The notes beneath the pieces are model-generated. The model searched no databases. It saw only the letters and a program-made list of their open reading frames with translations, and was not told the origin of the DNA. From BOG-938 sp048498155 (GTDB lineage Bacteria; Pseudomonadota; Alphaproteobacteria; Caulobacterales; Caulobacteraceae): a stretch of DNA of 64,000 bases. Location: NCBI GenBank assembly GCA_048498155.1, contig JBEHYN010000009.1:5985-69984 (forward strand), written 5' to 3'. The translations under genes were made by a program, and so were the position numbers. Below, piece by piece: positions 27,628 to 36,157 of the stretch; positions within the stretch are counted from its first letter, which is position 1, and each line of letters opens with the position of its first letter.

Positions 27628-29043
27628 ATGCAGCTCGATGAGGCGATTGAGGTAGTCGACGTTTTCGGTTCGGACCAGAACCGTTGGCCGGCTGAGTACA
27701 AGCTGGGGATGGAGAGCCTGCTCCGTTCCAGCTCGGCGTTTCGCGACTATGTCGAAGAGCTGAAAAGCCTCGACGCATTCCTGGACGAATGGGAGTCGGG
27801 TGAGGACGGCGTCAACGTCGGTGAAGGCGACGACAAGCCCACTGAGTCCGGCGGCGATGAAGATCCCGAGGACGACGAAGATGAAGACGAGGGCGAGGAC
27901 GGCTTCGATGACGAATTCGACGACGTCGATGACGCTGAAGAAGACGACGCAGAGGGCGACCCCGAGGAAGGTTCCGACGAAGGTGACGAGCCGACTGAAC
28001 AACCCATGTTCGGTACGAACGAGCCTGGCCTAGGAACCGGTGCGCCCCTCCACATTGATTACGAGGACCTGAAGGACACGGACTCGGCGCTGGAAGACAT
28101 TCTGCGTCAGATGATCAACGGCGGGTTCGATAACTCAACCCAGACGCACCTGACCAGGGATTACGACACGATCAAGCCCTACGAAGCGCCGAAGCATGTC
28201 GACGGCCTGGAGAAGATGGAAGCCGAGGTGAAGAAGGTTTCGGGCACGCTCCAGAAAGATCTGCAACGGATGATGATCGCCAGAGCACAATCGTACTTTG
28301 TGCCTGGGTTCAAGTCCGGCCGGCTCAACGCTCCCTCGCTGCATCGTCTGTCGGCCGGCGATGATCGCATCTTCCGTCGTCGGCATGTCGCTCAGACGAA
28401 CAAGGTCGCCGTCAGCCTGGTATGCGACCTTTCCGGATCGATGGGCGGCGCGAAGTGCAAGACAGCGCTCATGTCCGCGTGGGCGTTCAGCGAGACACTC
28501 GACAAGCTGGGTATCTCCAATGAGGTCTGCGGCTTCACGACGGGCCAGTTCCCGGACAACTTCGACCACAGGGAGTGGGAGAAGCAGCTCAGCGAATTCT
28601 TCGCGGCGTCGGGTCTGTCTTACGGTGAAGTTCGGTTGACCCCTGTGTGGATGCCGATCTTCAAAGGCTATGACGAGAAGTTCACGCCCGAGACAAAGCG
28701 TCGGCTGGCTCACATGGCCACGACCCAGAAGGGTATGGGCTCCAACAACGACGCTGCGGCGATCGAGTTCGCTGGTGAGCGTCTGCGTCGCCGGTCCGAG
28801 ACCCGTAAGATCATGATCGTGTTCTCGGACGGCCAACCTGCGGACGGCGGGGTTTCGTATAGCGTCCTGCATAACTCAGTGAAGGTGAACATCGCCAACC
28901 TGGAAAAGCAGGGCGTCGAGGTCATCGGCGTCGGCATCGAGGATACCGCCGTCACGAAGTTCTATCGCAAAAACTTCGTGATCAAAAAGGTGGCTGAGCT
29001 GCCGAAGTTCGTCATGCACGAGCTAAAGGCGCTTCTGTCTTAG
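27628..29043 (+). CDS. CobT C-terminal-like VWA protein with anti-sigma-like N-terminus
   Basis: 471 aa. Residues 1-57 (VVDVFGSDQNRWPAEYKLGM, then LLRSSSAFRDYVEELKSLDA) resemble the short RWPAE-type proteins found beside ECF sigma genes in alphaproteobacteria, which are thought to act as anti-sigma factors. Residues about 58-125 are extremely acidic. The C-terminal half is a von Willebrand A domain with the MIDAS motif DLSGSMGG near residue 267, and later SDGQP, as in CobT. With the preceding gene and the AAA+ gene at 29162 it forms a MoxR/CobS-VWA type machine. I infer that the HTH and RWPAE domains at the facing ends may bind each other and rejoin the two halves. Confidence 0.7.
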   Translation: MQLDEAIEVVDVFGSDQNRWPAEYKLGMESLLRSSSAFRDYVEELKSLDAFLDEWESGEDGVNVGEGDDKPTESGGDEDPEDDEDEDEGEDGFDDEFDDVDDAEEDDAEGDPEEGSDEGDEPTEQPMFGTNEPGLGTGAPLHIDYEDLKDTDSALEDILRQMINGGFDNSTQTHLTRDYDTIKPYEAPKHVDGLEKMEAEVKKVSGTLQKDLQRMMIARAQSYFVPGFKSGRLNAPSLHRLSAGDDRIFRRRHVAQTNKVAVSLVCDLSGSMGGAKCKTALMSAWAFSETLDKLGISNEVCGFTTGQFPDNFDHREWEKQLSEFFAASGLSYGEVRLTPVWMPIFKGYDEKFTPETKRRLAHMATTQKGMGSNNDAAAIEFAGERLRRRSETRKIMIVFSDGQPADGGVSYSVLHNSVKVNIANLEKQGVEVIGVGIEDTAVTKFYRKNFVIKKVAELPKFVMHELKALLS

Positions 29044-29053
29044 TAGGGATTAT

Positions 29054-29102
29054 AAGTCAGCGATCATTCCCTATTGAGCGCGAGCATAGACTGAGCTACA
29101 AA
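29054..29102 (+). promoter_or_regulatory. Promoter with degenerate palindrome before cobS-like gene
   Basis: AGTCA-GCGA-TCATT (two mismatches in the right half) lies just before TTGAGC (29074), 17 bp, TACAAA (29097). The TACAAA -10 recurs at 40277. Confidence 0.5.
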
Positions 29103-29161
29103 GATATCAGGTCGAAATCGGAAGCGACCTAAACGCAACGCAACGCAAAAAAGAGGCATCA

Positions 29162-30376
29162 ATGACTACCAAAGAGCAACACGAGAAGAACCTGACGGCT
29201 ACATCGGAGGACGGTGTCCAGTGTCAGTTGGACGGTGTGTGGGTCCACTCGATCCCGACCTATCTGTCGTACCTGTATCCCGACATGACGATCGAGCAGT
29301 ACAAGGCGCAATTCTTCGACGCCCCCCTGCTGTCGCCCCGTCTGCAAGCGCAGGTCGATGCGAAGAAGAGCAAGGCTGGCGAAACGACCGTCGCCGCCGC
29401 TACGGTCCACAAGCTGCCGACTGCTGCTGCGTCGTCGCCGCCCTCGAAAAAGTCATTCAGCGACGTGTTCGAGTTGGGTGGAGCGAAGGCGGCTCTGAAC
29501 AAGCGCGGTGATCCGATCATGGTCGACGTCCTTGGCGACCCCGACCCGGAATACGCCGACTTCATTCCAGACGTCGATCCCAACTACATCTTCAACATCG
29601 ACCTGCTGAAGTCGATCATGATGGCGATGCAGCTCAACAAGCCTTCGCTGGCCTGGGGTATGCACGGAACGGGCAAGACCACAGTCTTCCTTCAATACTG
29701 TGCCCGCACTCGCCGACCTGCGATCCGCGTCCAGCACACGATCAGCACCGAAGAGGCTCACGTCCTCGGGCAGTACGTGGTCAAGAACGGCAGCACCGTC
29801 TTCGAGCCCGGTCCGCTCGCCATCGCGATGCGATACGGCCTGGTCTACATCGCTGACGAATACGACTTCGCCCTGCCGAGCGTGACCTCAGTCTATCAGC
29901 CGGTCCTCGAAGGCCACAAGCTGATCATCAAGGAAGCCCCTCCCGAATGGCGGGTGGTGAAGCCTCACGAGAACTTCCGGTTCTGCGCGACGGGCAACAC
30001 CAACGGCGGCGGCGACGAGACCGGTCTGTACCAGGGCACGCAAATGCAGAACGCGGCCAACTATTCGCGTTTCGCTATCACGGTCCAGGTTGACTACATG
30101 CCCGAGAAGCAGGAGATCGCCGTTGTCGCGTCGCAAGGTGGCATCCACCAGGACGACGCCAAGAAGCTGGTCGAGCTGGCTGACCACGTCCGCACCAGCT
30201 ACTCGCAAGGCGATATCAGCGTGACCATCAGCCCACGCGAGCTGATCAACGCTGCGATCCTGGGCCGTGTCCTGGGCGGCGAATGGAAGCAAGGTCTCTC
30301 GCTGGCCTACACCAACCGCCTCAACTCCGTCGACCGCAAGGTCGTTATGGACGTTGTCCAACGCATCTTCGCCTAG
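29162..30376 (+). CDS. CobS-like AAA+ ATPase
   Basis: 404 aa, ATG after AAAAAAGAGGCATCA. The N-terminal domain (VQCQLDGVWVHSIPTYLSYL, then MTIEQYKAQF and DAPLLSPRL) is the CobS-type N-terminal module. The AAA+ core has Walker A GMHGTGKTT, Walker B LVYIADEYDFA and a sensor-1 Asn in ATGNT. In cobalt insertion CobS pairs with CobT and CobN; no CobN or corrin genes are present, so this phage version probably drives the split VWA protein just upstream in some other remodelling task. CobS-like genes are known from other phages. Confidence 0.85.
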   Translation: MTTKEQHEKNLTATSEDGVQCQLDGVWVHSIPTYLSYLYPDMTIEQYKAQFFDAPLLSPRLQAQVDAKKSKAGETTVAAATVHKLPTAAASSPPSKKSFSDVFELGGAKAALNKRGDPIMVDVLGDPDPEYADFIPDVDPNYIFNIDLLKSIMMAMQLNKPSLAWGMHGTGKTTVFLQYCARTRRPAIRVQHTISTEEAHVLGQYVVKNGSTVFEPGPLAIAMRYGLVYIADEYDFALPSVTSVYQPVLEGHKLIIKEAPPEWRVVKPHENFRFCATGNTNGGGDETGLYQGTQMQNAANYSRFAITVQVDYMPEKQEIAVVASQGGIHQDDAKKLVELADHVRTSYSQGDISVTISPRELINAAILGRVLGGEWKQGLSLAYTNRLNSVDRKVVMDVVQRIFA

Positions 30377-30452
30377 CGAAGTACGAGATCCTGGCTGTGA
30401 GACGTCGTGGTCATTGGTCGACCAGCCAGGTTTATGCCTCAGTTGCGCTTCC

Positions 30453-30481
30453 GAGGGTCGGCGAACCACGCGCCGGCCCTC
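30453..30481 (+). terminator. Strong hairpin after the cobS-like gene
   Basis: An 11-base-pair stem (GAGGGTCGGCG with CGCCGGCCCTC, one G-T pair) and a seven-base loop, without a clear T run after it. It could end the upstream transcript or protect it. A second stem, CCTGGCTG/CAGCCAGG, lies just before it. Confidence 0.5.
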
Positions 30482-30501
30482 AAGTGCGTTTAGACCGTCG
30501 C

Positions 30502-30544
30502 TTGACGCAGCGCTCCCCATCCGATAGTAAGTGACTGATGACTA
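30502..30544 (+). promoter_or_regulatory. Promoter whose palindrome contains the start codon
   Basis: TTGACG (30502), 17 bp, TAGTAA (30525), then AGTGA-CTGA-TGACTA at 30530-30544. The ATG at 30538 lies inside the palindrome, at the expected transcription start, so the message should have almost no leader. Confidence 0.65.
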
Positions 30545-31074
30545 TTCAGCGTCCTAACTTTGCACCCGGCTGTTTCGGATCGACCGTCATGTTCCGCCTG
30601 CATTCCCCGGAATGCGCGGCCTGTGTTCATGGGTCGGACTGCTCCGACGCTGTGCGTGCGATCCAGCCCGAAGCGATGGAAGTCGTGATAGGTCTCGCAA
30701 ACCTCCTAGGAAGCTCCAGGACAGTTGAAACCGCGAAGTGGTGGAAAGGTCTATGGACGTCGAACAAACGCGCTCAGCGGTCACAGGAGCGCGTTTCTAG
30801 CGTGCTGGAACGGTGGAACGCTAGCGGAGTGAACCCGTACCTCCTGAAGCACCGACTGAACCCCATTCAGAACGACGACGACTCCATCTCCCAGGATATG
30901 TTCAAGTTCATGATCGACGAACGCGCATTTAAGCCGCGAGACGTTGTCGAGCATTTGCGCGATAGTTATCCGCAAGCGTCCAAAGCTTCGCTAGAGAAGC
31001 ACGTCAAGCAAGCGTGCGAAGCGCTGCTGTCTATTCAGGTTCTCAAGAAGGAAGGCCACGTCTTTTGTCTTTAA
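30538..31074 (+). CDS. Unrecognised phage protein with Cys cluster
   Basis: 178 aa. The start at 30538 is kept, although no ribosome site precedes it, because RPNFAPGCFGS near the N-terminus looks like part of the fold. Four cysteines (C12, then CAAC-x4-C around residues 25-33) could bind zinc or an Fe-S cluster. The C-terminal half looks helical with a possible winged-helix (DVVEHLRDSYPQASKASLEKHV). It is directly before, and overlaps, the DNA polymerase gene. Confidence 0.65.
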   Translation: MTIQRPNFAPGCFGSTVMFRLHSPECAACVHGSDCSDAVRAIQPEAMEVVIGLANLLGSSRTVETAKWWKGLWTSNKRAQRSQERVSSVLERWNASGVNPYLLKHRLNPIQNDDDSISQDMFKFMIDERAFKPRDVVEHLRDSYPQASKASLEKHVKQACEALLSIQVLKKEGHVFCL

Positions 31075-34000
31075 ATACACTTATGGGTGTCCGCACAGAT
31101 TTCAGCTTGGGCGAGTCAGCTATTGCATCCGAGGACGTGGCGGCGATCGCTAAGCGTCTCGGACAGACGCATGTGGCTGTGGCGGACACCATGACGGTCT
31201 CCGGTTTGATCGACATATCCAAAGCGTGCGCCAAGGAGGGTATCGAGCTGCACATGGGTGTGCGTCTGCGGATCGTAGATGACTGCGTTCCGCGTGGCCA
31301 GGAAGGCAAGGATATCAACAAGAACGCCTATTACATCAAGGCGTGGCCCAAGAACGAAGAGGGGATGCGACGCATCTATGCGTTGCTCTCGCGGACGACC
31401 GAAGAGGATCGGTTCTTCTACCTGCCGCGTCTGACGCTGGATGACGTGATCGAAATCCTGGGCGATCCTGACTCGGTGGGTAGCCCGCACGTGATCATCT
31501 CGACCGGGGATGACCGTGGCCTCTTCACCCGGCCGGATTATCAAGCGATCCTGGAGCGGCTGTGGAAAAGCTTCGTCGTCTATAATGAGCTGATCCCGGT
31601 TCCGACGCCCTACTATGAGCAGATCAACATCAGGTCTGCGGCTGGTAAACAGGGTGCTGGCGAGTGGATCGTCACCAACCCTACCTTCCACGACGACGGG
31701 AAGTTCGACCGCCTGTTCTTCAATATGGCGATCCACGGCCGGGGTAACCTCCGCAAATCGTTCACCTACGCCGACCCCTGGATCAAGGACTTCGGCCCAA
31801 AGACGGCTGCTGAGCTGGTGGAGCGCATTAAGCAAACCGCTGCGGGGATGAAGATCGCTGACCCAGCCGCGCATGTCGATGCGTTCAAGCGGGCTATGAC
31901 GATAGGCAACCAAGCCTTCCTCGACGACACTGCCTTCCGATGGAAGAAGCAGCCGATCGCGCTGCCGTCGCTCAAGGCTGATCCTGTCACTGCGGTGCTG
32001 GAACAGTGCAAGGAAGGCATCAAGACCCGCCTGACGCGCGATGTCTTCGGCTACAAGCCCACCCCGGAGCTGATCCGCGAGACATACGTGCCTCGCCTGA
32101 AGTACGAGCTGGGTGTCCTGAAGGACCTGGGTTTCTGTGACTACTTCCTGGTGGTCTCGGATCTAGTCGGCTGGGCAAAGTCCGCTGGGATCATGGTTGG
32201 ACCTGGCCGTGGTTCGGTCGGCGGGTCGTTGGCCGCGTTCCTGATGGGCATCACCGATATCGACCCCATTCGGTTTGGTCTGTTGTTCGAGCGCTTCATC
32301 AACCCCAGCCGGAATGACCTTCCTGACGCCGACCTGGACTTCATGTCCACCCGCCGCGAAGAGATTATCACCTACCTGGAGGGCAAGTACGGAAAGACCC
32401 ACGTCGCCGGGATCACCAACTACGGCGTCCTAGGCTCCGCTTCAGCCCTGAAGGACATCTCCCGCATCTACGGCCAGGAGATGGAGTTCGCTGCGTCCAA
32501 GTTCATCCCCTCGGTTCACGGTCAGCCCGTGAGCCTGGAGGAAGCTAAGAAAGAGTCGGCGGAAATCTCCAAGTTCGCCGAGACCAACCCCAAGATCTGG
32601 ACCGGCGCGCTGTCCGTCCAGGGCGTCATGCGCAGCTACGGTCGTCACGCGGCGGGCACCATCGTGTCCGGTGTGCCTATCGTCGAGCGCGCTGTCGTCG
32701 AGCGCGACGGTGAGAGCCGTAAGGTGAATTGGGACATGCGCGTCTGCGAGGACATGGGTCTCGTCAAGCTGGACGTGCTCGGACTATCGACGCTCGACAC
32801 AATCGCGCGCTGCGTCCAGTACGTCAAAGAGCGTCACGGTGGATTGCGCTTGGACGTCATGAGTATACCGCTAGACGACGCGGACACGCTCAAAGCGTTC
32901 TCGCAAGGTCAAACCATCGGTGTGTTCCAGTTCGAAGGTGGAGCCGCCCGGAAGATCCTCAAGGACATGGCCCAGCTCGACCAGACAGGTGAGCCTGAAA
33001 AACCTGTGACCTTCGACGACCTAGTGGCTGCGAACGCCCTTAATCGTCCTGGCCCGATCGACGCCGGCCTTGTGCAAGACTACATCGACGCCCGGAACGG
33101 TAACCGGACCATCGCGGTCGCTCACCCCAACATGAAGGACGCGCTGGCAGAGACGTTCAACGTGATCGTCTATCAAGAGCAGGTTATGCGGGTCGCCGTG
33201 GATCTCTGCGGGTTCAGCCTAGCGGAAGCCGACAAGCTGCGTAAAGCGATGGGCAAGAAAGACCCCGTCTTGATGGCGTCGTTCCGCAAGCAGTTCGTGG
33301 ACGGGGCCGGGTCACACTCAGGGCTGGGCGACAAGGAAGCCGGCGCTCTGTTCGATCAGATCGAAGTCTTCGCCGGCTATGCGTTCAACAAGTCGCACGC
33401 GGCTGAGTACTCCCTGATCTCGTACCAGTGCATGTGGCTCAAGACGAAATACCCCGTGGAGTTCTACGCTGCGGCGTTATCGACCGTGGACGAGAAGAAG
33501 CTCCAGGTGATCGTCAACGAAGCGGCGAAGCACGGGATCAAGGTGCTGCCGCCCGATATCAACATCAGCACCAACGAGTTCGTCATCGGCAACGACACGA
33601 CCCTCTTCATCCCCTTCAACCGGATCAAAGGTGTGTCCACCAAGGGCGGGGAAGCGATCCTGAAAGCCAGGCGCGACGGACCCTTCAAGTCTATCGCCGA
33701 CCTGACCGCGCGCGTTGAGCGTCGCCTGTGCAACGTCCGTGTGGTGGGCGACCTGGACACCGTGGGTGCGTTCTCGCGGATCGAGCCCGGTCAGAAGTCA
33801 GCCGTGGACGTCAGTCGACGCCGCGAGCAGATGACGCTACTGCCTGGCCTGATGACCGGCGTCATCACCGCCGACCGTGACCTTCCCAAGGACAAGTTCA
33901 CCGTCGCCCATATCGTCCAGGTCCGAAAGGACGTGAACGCGATTGACCCGTTGGCCATCCATTCGTCTCCGATGTTCGGCAACAAAGCGAAGTTCATGGT

Positions 34001-34439
34001 CGTCACGGACGGTCCAGGCCGCACCGAAGAGATGGAGAAGCAGTTCACGAAGGGCGAGAGTTTCCAGTACACGGCCGGCGCGCTGAAAGCGGCCGACCTG
34101 CATGTGAACGACGCCTACTGGACCGGGCTGGTCAAAAAGCGGAAGTCGGGAAAGACGTTCACACCCAGCGAGATCAAGAACTACTCGCCCTTCCTGGTGC
34201 GTGAGATCGACCTTCTGAAGCCGCCTCTGATCCTGACGCTCGGCTCAGCCGCTGCCAGGTTCTTCATCCCGGACCTGAAGGGCGACATGCTGGAACACGT
34301 CGGTCGCGCCTTCTGGAATGAGAAGCTCGACGCCATGATCCTGATCGGCTTCAACCCGAACATGATCTACCACGACGACTCCAAATTCGATCTCCTGTGT
34401 GAACTGTTCGATACGGCTAAAACCATTGTTTGCCCCTGA
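31065..34439 (+). CDS. dnaE: DNA polymerase III alpha-type replicase with UDG-like C-terminus
   Basis: Family C polymerase, 1124 aa from a TTG at 31065 (GGAAGG 9 nt before it; an ATG at 31083 would cut the first PHP strand). The PHP metal ligands are largely lost: the usual HxHTxFS start reads VRTDFS, so intrinsic phosphoesterase activity is unlikely. The palm is intact, with GPGRGSVGGSLAAFLMGI and the catalytic PDADLDF near residues 420-426; later come FNKSHAAEYSLISYQCMWLK and an HhH region. Instead of the usual OB-fold and tail, residues from about 973 on (FMVVTDGPG, NYSPFLVREIDLLKPPLILT LGSAAARFF, IGFNPNMIYHD) look like a family-4 uracil-DNA glycosylase fold with the catalytic His and Fe-S cysteines missing. 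Confidence 0.93.
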   Translation: MSLNTLMGVRTDFSLGESAIASEDVAAIAKRLGQTHVAVADTMTVSGLIDISKACAKEGIELHMGVRLRIVDDCVPRGQEGKDINKNAYYIKAWPKNEEGMRRIYALLSRTTEEDRFFYLPRLTLDDVIEILGDPDSVGSPHVIISTGDDRGLFTRPDYQAILERLWKSFVVYNELIPVPTPYYEQINIRSAAGKQGAGEWIVTNPTFHDDGKFDRLFFNMAIHGRGNLRKSFTYADPWIKDFGPKTAAELVERIKQTAAGMKIADPAAHVDAFKRAMTIGNQAFLDDTAFRWKKQPIALPSLKADPVTAVLEQCKEGIKTRLTRDVFGYKPTPELIRETYVPRLKYELGVLKDLGFCDYFLVVSDLVGWAKSAGIMVGPGRGSVGGSLAAFLMGITDIDPIRFGLLFERFINPSRNDLPDADLDFMSTRREEIITYLEGKYGKTHVAGITNYGVLGSASALKDISRIYGQEMEFAASKFIPSVHGQPVSLEEAKKESAEISKFAETNPKIWTGALSVQGVMRSYGRHAAGTIVSGVPIVERAVVERDGESRKVNWDMRVCEDMGLVKLDVLGLSTLDTIARCVQYVKERHGGLRLDVMSIPLDDADTLKAFSQGQTIGVFQFEGGAARKILKDMAQLDQTGEPEKPVTFDDLVAANALNRPGPIDAGLVQDYIDARNGNRTIAVAHPNMKDALAETFNVIVYQEQVMRVAVDLCGFSLAEADKLRKAMGKKDPVLMASFRKQFVDGAGSHSGLGDKEAGALFDQIEVFAGYAFNKSHAAEYSLISYQCMWLKTKYPVEFYAAALSTVDEKKLQVIVNEAAKHGIKVLPPDINISTNEFVIGNDTTLFIPFNRIKGVSTKGGEAILKARRDGPFKSIADLTARVERRLCNVRVVGDLDTVGAFSRIEPGQKSAVDVSRRREQMTLLPGLMTGVITADRDLPKDKFTVAHIVQVRKDVNAIDPLAIHSSPMFGNKAKFMVVTDGPGRTEEMEKQFTKGESFQYTAGALKAADLHVNDAYWTGLVKKRKSGKTFTPSEIKNYSPFLVREIDLLKPPLILTLGSAAARFFIPDLKGDMLEHVGRAFWNEKLDAMILIGFNPNMIYHDDSKFDLLCELFDTAKTIVCP

Positions 34440-34445
34440 CATTAT

Positions 34446-34483
34446 AAGTCAGTGTTGACTATCTATCCCAGCGAAGCTATATT
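34446..34483 (+). promoter_or_regulatory. Promoter with palindrome over the -35 box
   Basis: AGTCA-GTGT-TGACTA (34447-34461) is perfect and its right half provides the -35 TTGACT (34455); 17 bp later is TATATT (34478). The gene begins at 34511 after ACAGAGGCA. Confidence 0.75.
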
Positions 34484-34510
34484 CCAGATACAGAAAAAAC
34501 AGAGGCAATC

Positions 34511-35026
34511 GTGACCACCACCCCTAGCCAGAAACCCACTGTCGAGACGTTCGTCGATCCGGAGCGTATCGCTGCGGACGTCGCGCCTATCGCCAGGAAC
34601 TTTGACGGCATCGGCGAGGAACTCTCCCGCCAGGCCAGCCTGACCTACTACTACTCCACGCTGACGGCGAAGGCTGAAAAGCAGCTCGCGAACCTCAAGC
34701 TGCGACTGGAAGCGGTCGAAGCCCAGGTCGCGACCAATGTCCGCACCAAGGCCGCGACCGATAGCGAGAAGCTGACGGCCGACATGGTCAAGGAGCGGGT
34801 GCGTCTGCACCCAAAGACCATCGCGTTCGAGCAAGCGATCATCGAAGCGCAGGAAGTCCTATCAGTCCTGAAAGGCGCGTTCGGTGCCATCAAGGACAAG
34901 AAGGACTCGCTGGTCGCAATGTCCCACATGTCGCGGGAAGAACTGCGCGCGGCTCAAAGCCTGGAACAAGAAGAACATGGCTCCCACGGGAGACAAAAGG
35001 GACACTTGTCCTCACTGCGTTCGTAG
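34511..35026 (+). CDS. Unrecognised phage protein, helical
   Basis: 171 aa, GTG start after ACAGAGGCAATC. The middle (residues about 45-130) is strongly helical with a coiled-coil look (YYYSTLTAKAEKQLANLKLR, LEAVEAQVAT). It precedes the single-strand-binding protein gene and may be a recombination or replication accessory, but I do not recognise it. The far C-terminal tail (GSHGRQKGHLSSLRS) overlaps a possible small gene in another frame. Confidence 0.6.
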   Translation: MTTTPSQKPTVETFVDPERIAADVAPIARNFDGIGEELSRQASLTYYYSTLTAKAEKQLANLKLRLEAVEAQVATNVRTKAATDSEKLTADMVKERVRLHPKTIAFEQAIIEAQEVLSVLKGAFGAIKDKKDSLVAMSHMSREELRAAQSLEQEEHGSHGRQKGHLSSLRS

Positions 35027-35081
35027 TGAAAGCCAAGTGAATGCTGTCGCGTTCTGCGGTAGTATTATCACGCTCCAATGA
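34977..35081 (+). CDS. Possible tiny zinc-ribbon-like protein
   Basis: 34 aa, ATG shortly after AAGAAG, overlapping the 3' end of the previous gene. It contains TCPHC and one later Cys (AFCGS), as in a cut-down zinc ribbon; a fourth ligand is missing. Many such mini-ribbons occur in phages, but this may be chance. Confidence 0.3.
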   Translation: MAPTGDKRDTCPHCVRSESQVNAVAFCGSIITLQ

Positions 35082-35136
35082 TTATTCGGCGGAGCAATTG
35101 AAAGTGTCAGAATGCTGAACAAAGGAACCAAGCATA

Positions 35137-36078
35137 ATGTCGAGTTTGAAAGATCGTATCGCCGCGAGCCGTAAGGCGATCGCGGACCAAAAGGCCAGCT
35201 ACGACCGCGCCTACAAATTCAAGGTGGGTAAGACGATCATTCGTCTCCTGCCTGGCGTGCAGGACCCGGACGAGTTCTCGAAGGAATACGGTGCCCACTA
35301 CATCCGTGACCCTTCGACCGACAGCATCATCGCGGTCGTCGGCGACGCCCAGATCTGCTACGGCCAGCGCTGCCCCGTTCGCGAAGCCATCCAGATGTTC
35401 ATCGACAAGTGCAATGCGCGCGGCGATGACGTGACGGCCGGCAAGGCGAAGGAATGGTTGGCGAAGTCCACCAACATCGCCAACGTCCAGATCGTGGACG
35501 GCCCCGACAGCGAGAACAAGGGCAAGGTCGTACGCCCGGAATTCTCCCAGAACCTGCTCGACAGCATGCTCTCCGTCCTGGAGGACTACGCCCTCGTCGA
35601 CAAGGATTTCGACGAGAAGTTCCGCAAGAACGGCTTCCTGCTCACGGTCGAGCGTGTCGGCACCGGCAAGATGGACACCAAGTACACCATCGCCGCCTAC
35701 CCGAAGCAGCCCGAAACCCCGATCTCGGACAGCGTGCTTGCACAACGTCTGGACCTTCAATCGGTCGTGGACGGCAAGTTCGGTCAGTCGGTGCTGAATG
35801 CCCTGTCCAAGCTGAGCGTCTTGCTCGGCAAGGACGTGACCCAGTCTGCTCTGGGTCTGGCGGTGCAGGAGTCGGCTAAGATCGCTCATGCTCCTGTCAA
35901 CAACCAGCCTGCCGCTGAACCGGCCGGCGACGACCTGACCGCGCTCTTGGGCGAGGGTCCGATCGAAGCGGAGTTCGTGGACGCGCCCGTCGCTACCACT
36001 GCTCCGGAAGTCGCTCCTGCGGCCGAGACTGTCACTGACGAGTTCAAGGACATCCTGGCCGACCTGGACAACCTCTAG
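35137..36078 (+). CDS. Single-stranded DNA-binding protein, gp32-like
   Basis: 313 aa. The N-terminal SLKDRIAASRKA and core YKFKVGKTIIRLLPG, HYIRD and CYGQRCPV are typical of T4 gp32-type proteins in tailed phages; cysteines in GDAQICYGQRCP and DKCN may bind zinc. After about residue 235 the chain becomes low-complexity and ends in an acidic tail (TDEFKDILADLDNL), the usual protein-interaction tail of phage SSBs. It covers single strands for the DnaE-type polymerase and the RecA-like recombinase encoded just downstream. Confidence 0.85.
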   Translation: MSSLKDRIAASRKAIADQKASYDRAYKFKVGKTIIRLLPGVQDPDEFSKEYGAHYIRDPSTDSIIAVVGDAQICYGQRCPVREAIQMFIDKCNARGDDVTAGKAKEWLAKSTNIANVQIVDGPDSENKGKVVRPEFSQNLLDSMLSVLEDYALVDKDFDEKFRKNGFLLTVERVGTGKMDTKYTIAAYPKQPETPISDSVLAQRLDLQSVVDGKFGQSVLNALSKLSVLLGKDVTQSALGLAVQESAKIAHAPVNNQPAAEPAGDDLTALLGEGPIEAEFVDAPVATTAPEVAPAAETVTDEFKDILADLDNL

Positions 36079-36087
36079 GTGGGAGTA

Positions 36088-36127
36088 GGAGACGCGCGGA
36101 TTTTGGCATCTGCTACCGCGCGTCTCC
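36088..36127 (+). terminator. Perfect 12-bp hairpin after ssb
   Basis: GGAGACGCGCGG pairs perfectly with CCGCGCGTCTCC across a 16-nt loop. There is no T run after it, so it may be an RNA-end or processing structure rather than a simple terminator. Confidence 0.6.
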
Positions 36128-36138
36128 AATTCCATAAG

Positions 36139-36154
36139 CAGTCAGCAATTACTT
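36139..36154 (+). promoter_or_regulatory. Palindromic site before the HNH gene
   Basis: AGTCA-GCAA-TTACT, one mismatch from the phage consensus, 4 nt before the ATG at 36158. No convincing -35/-10 pair was found. Confidence 0.4.
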
Positions 36155-36157
36155 CCC

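Noticed and set aside
26413..30376. Cobalt chelatase for vitamin B12 synthesis
   Set aside because: CobN and all corrin genes are absent, and the CobT part is split and rearranged; similarity is to the AAA+/VWA machinery only.
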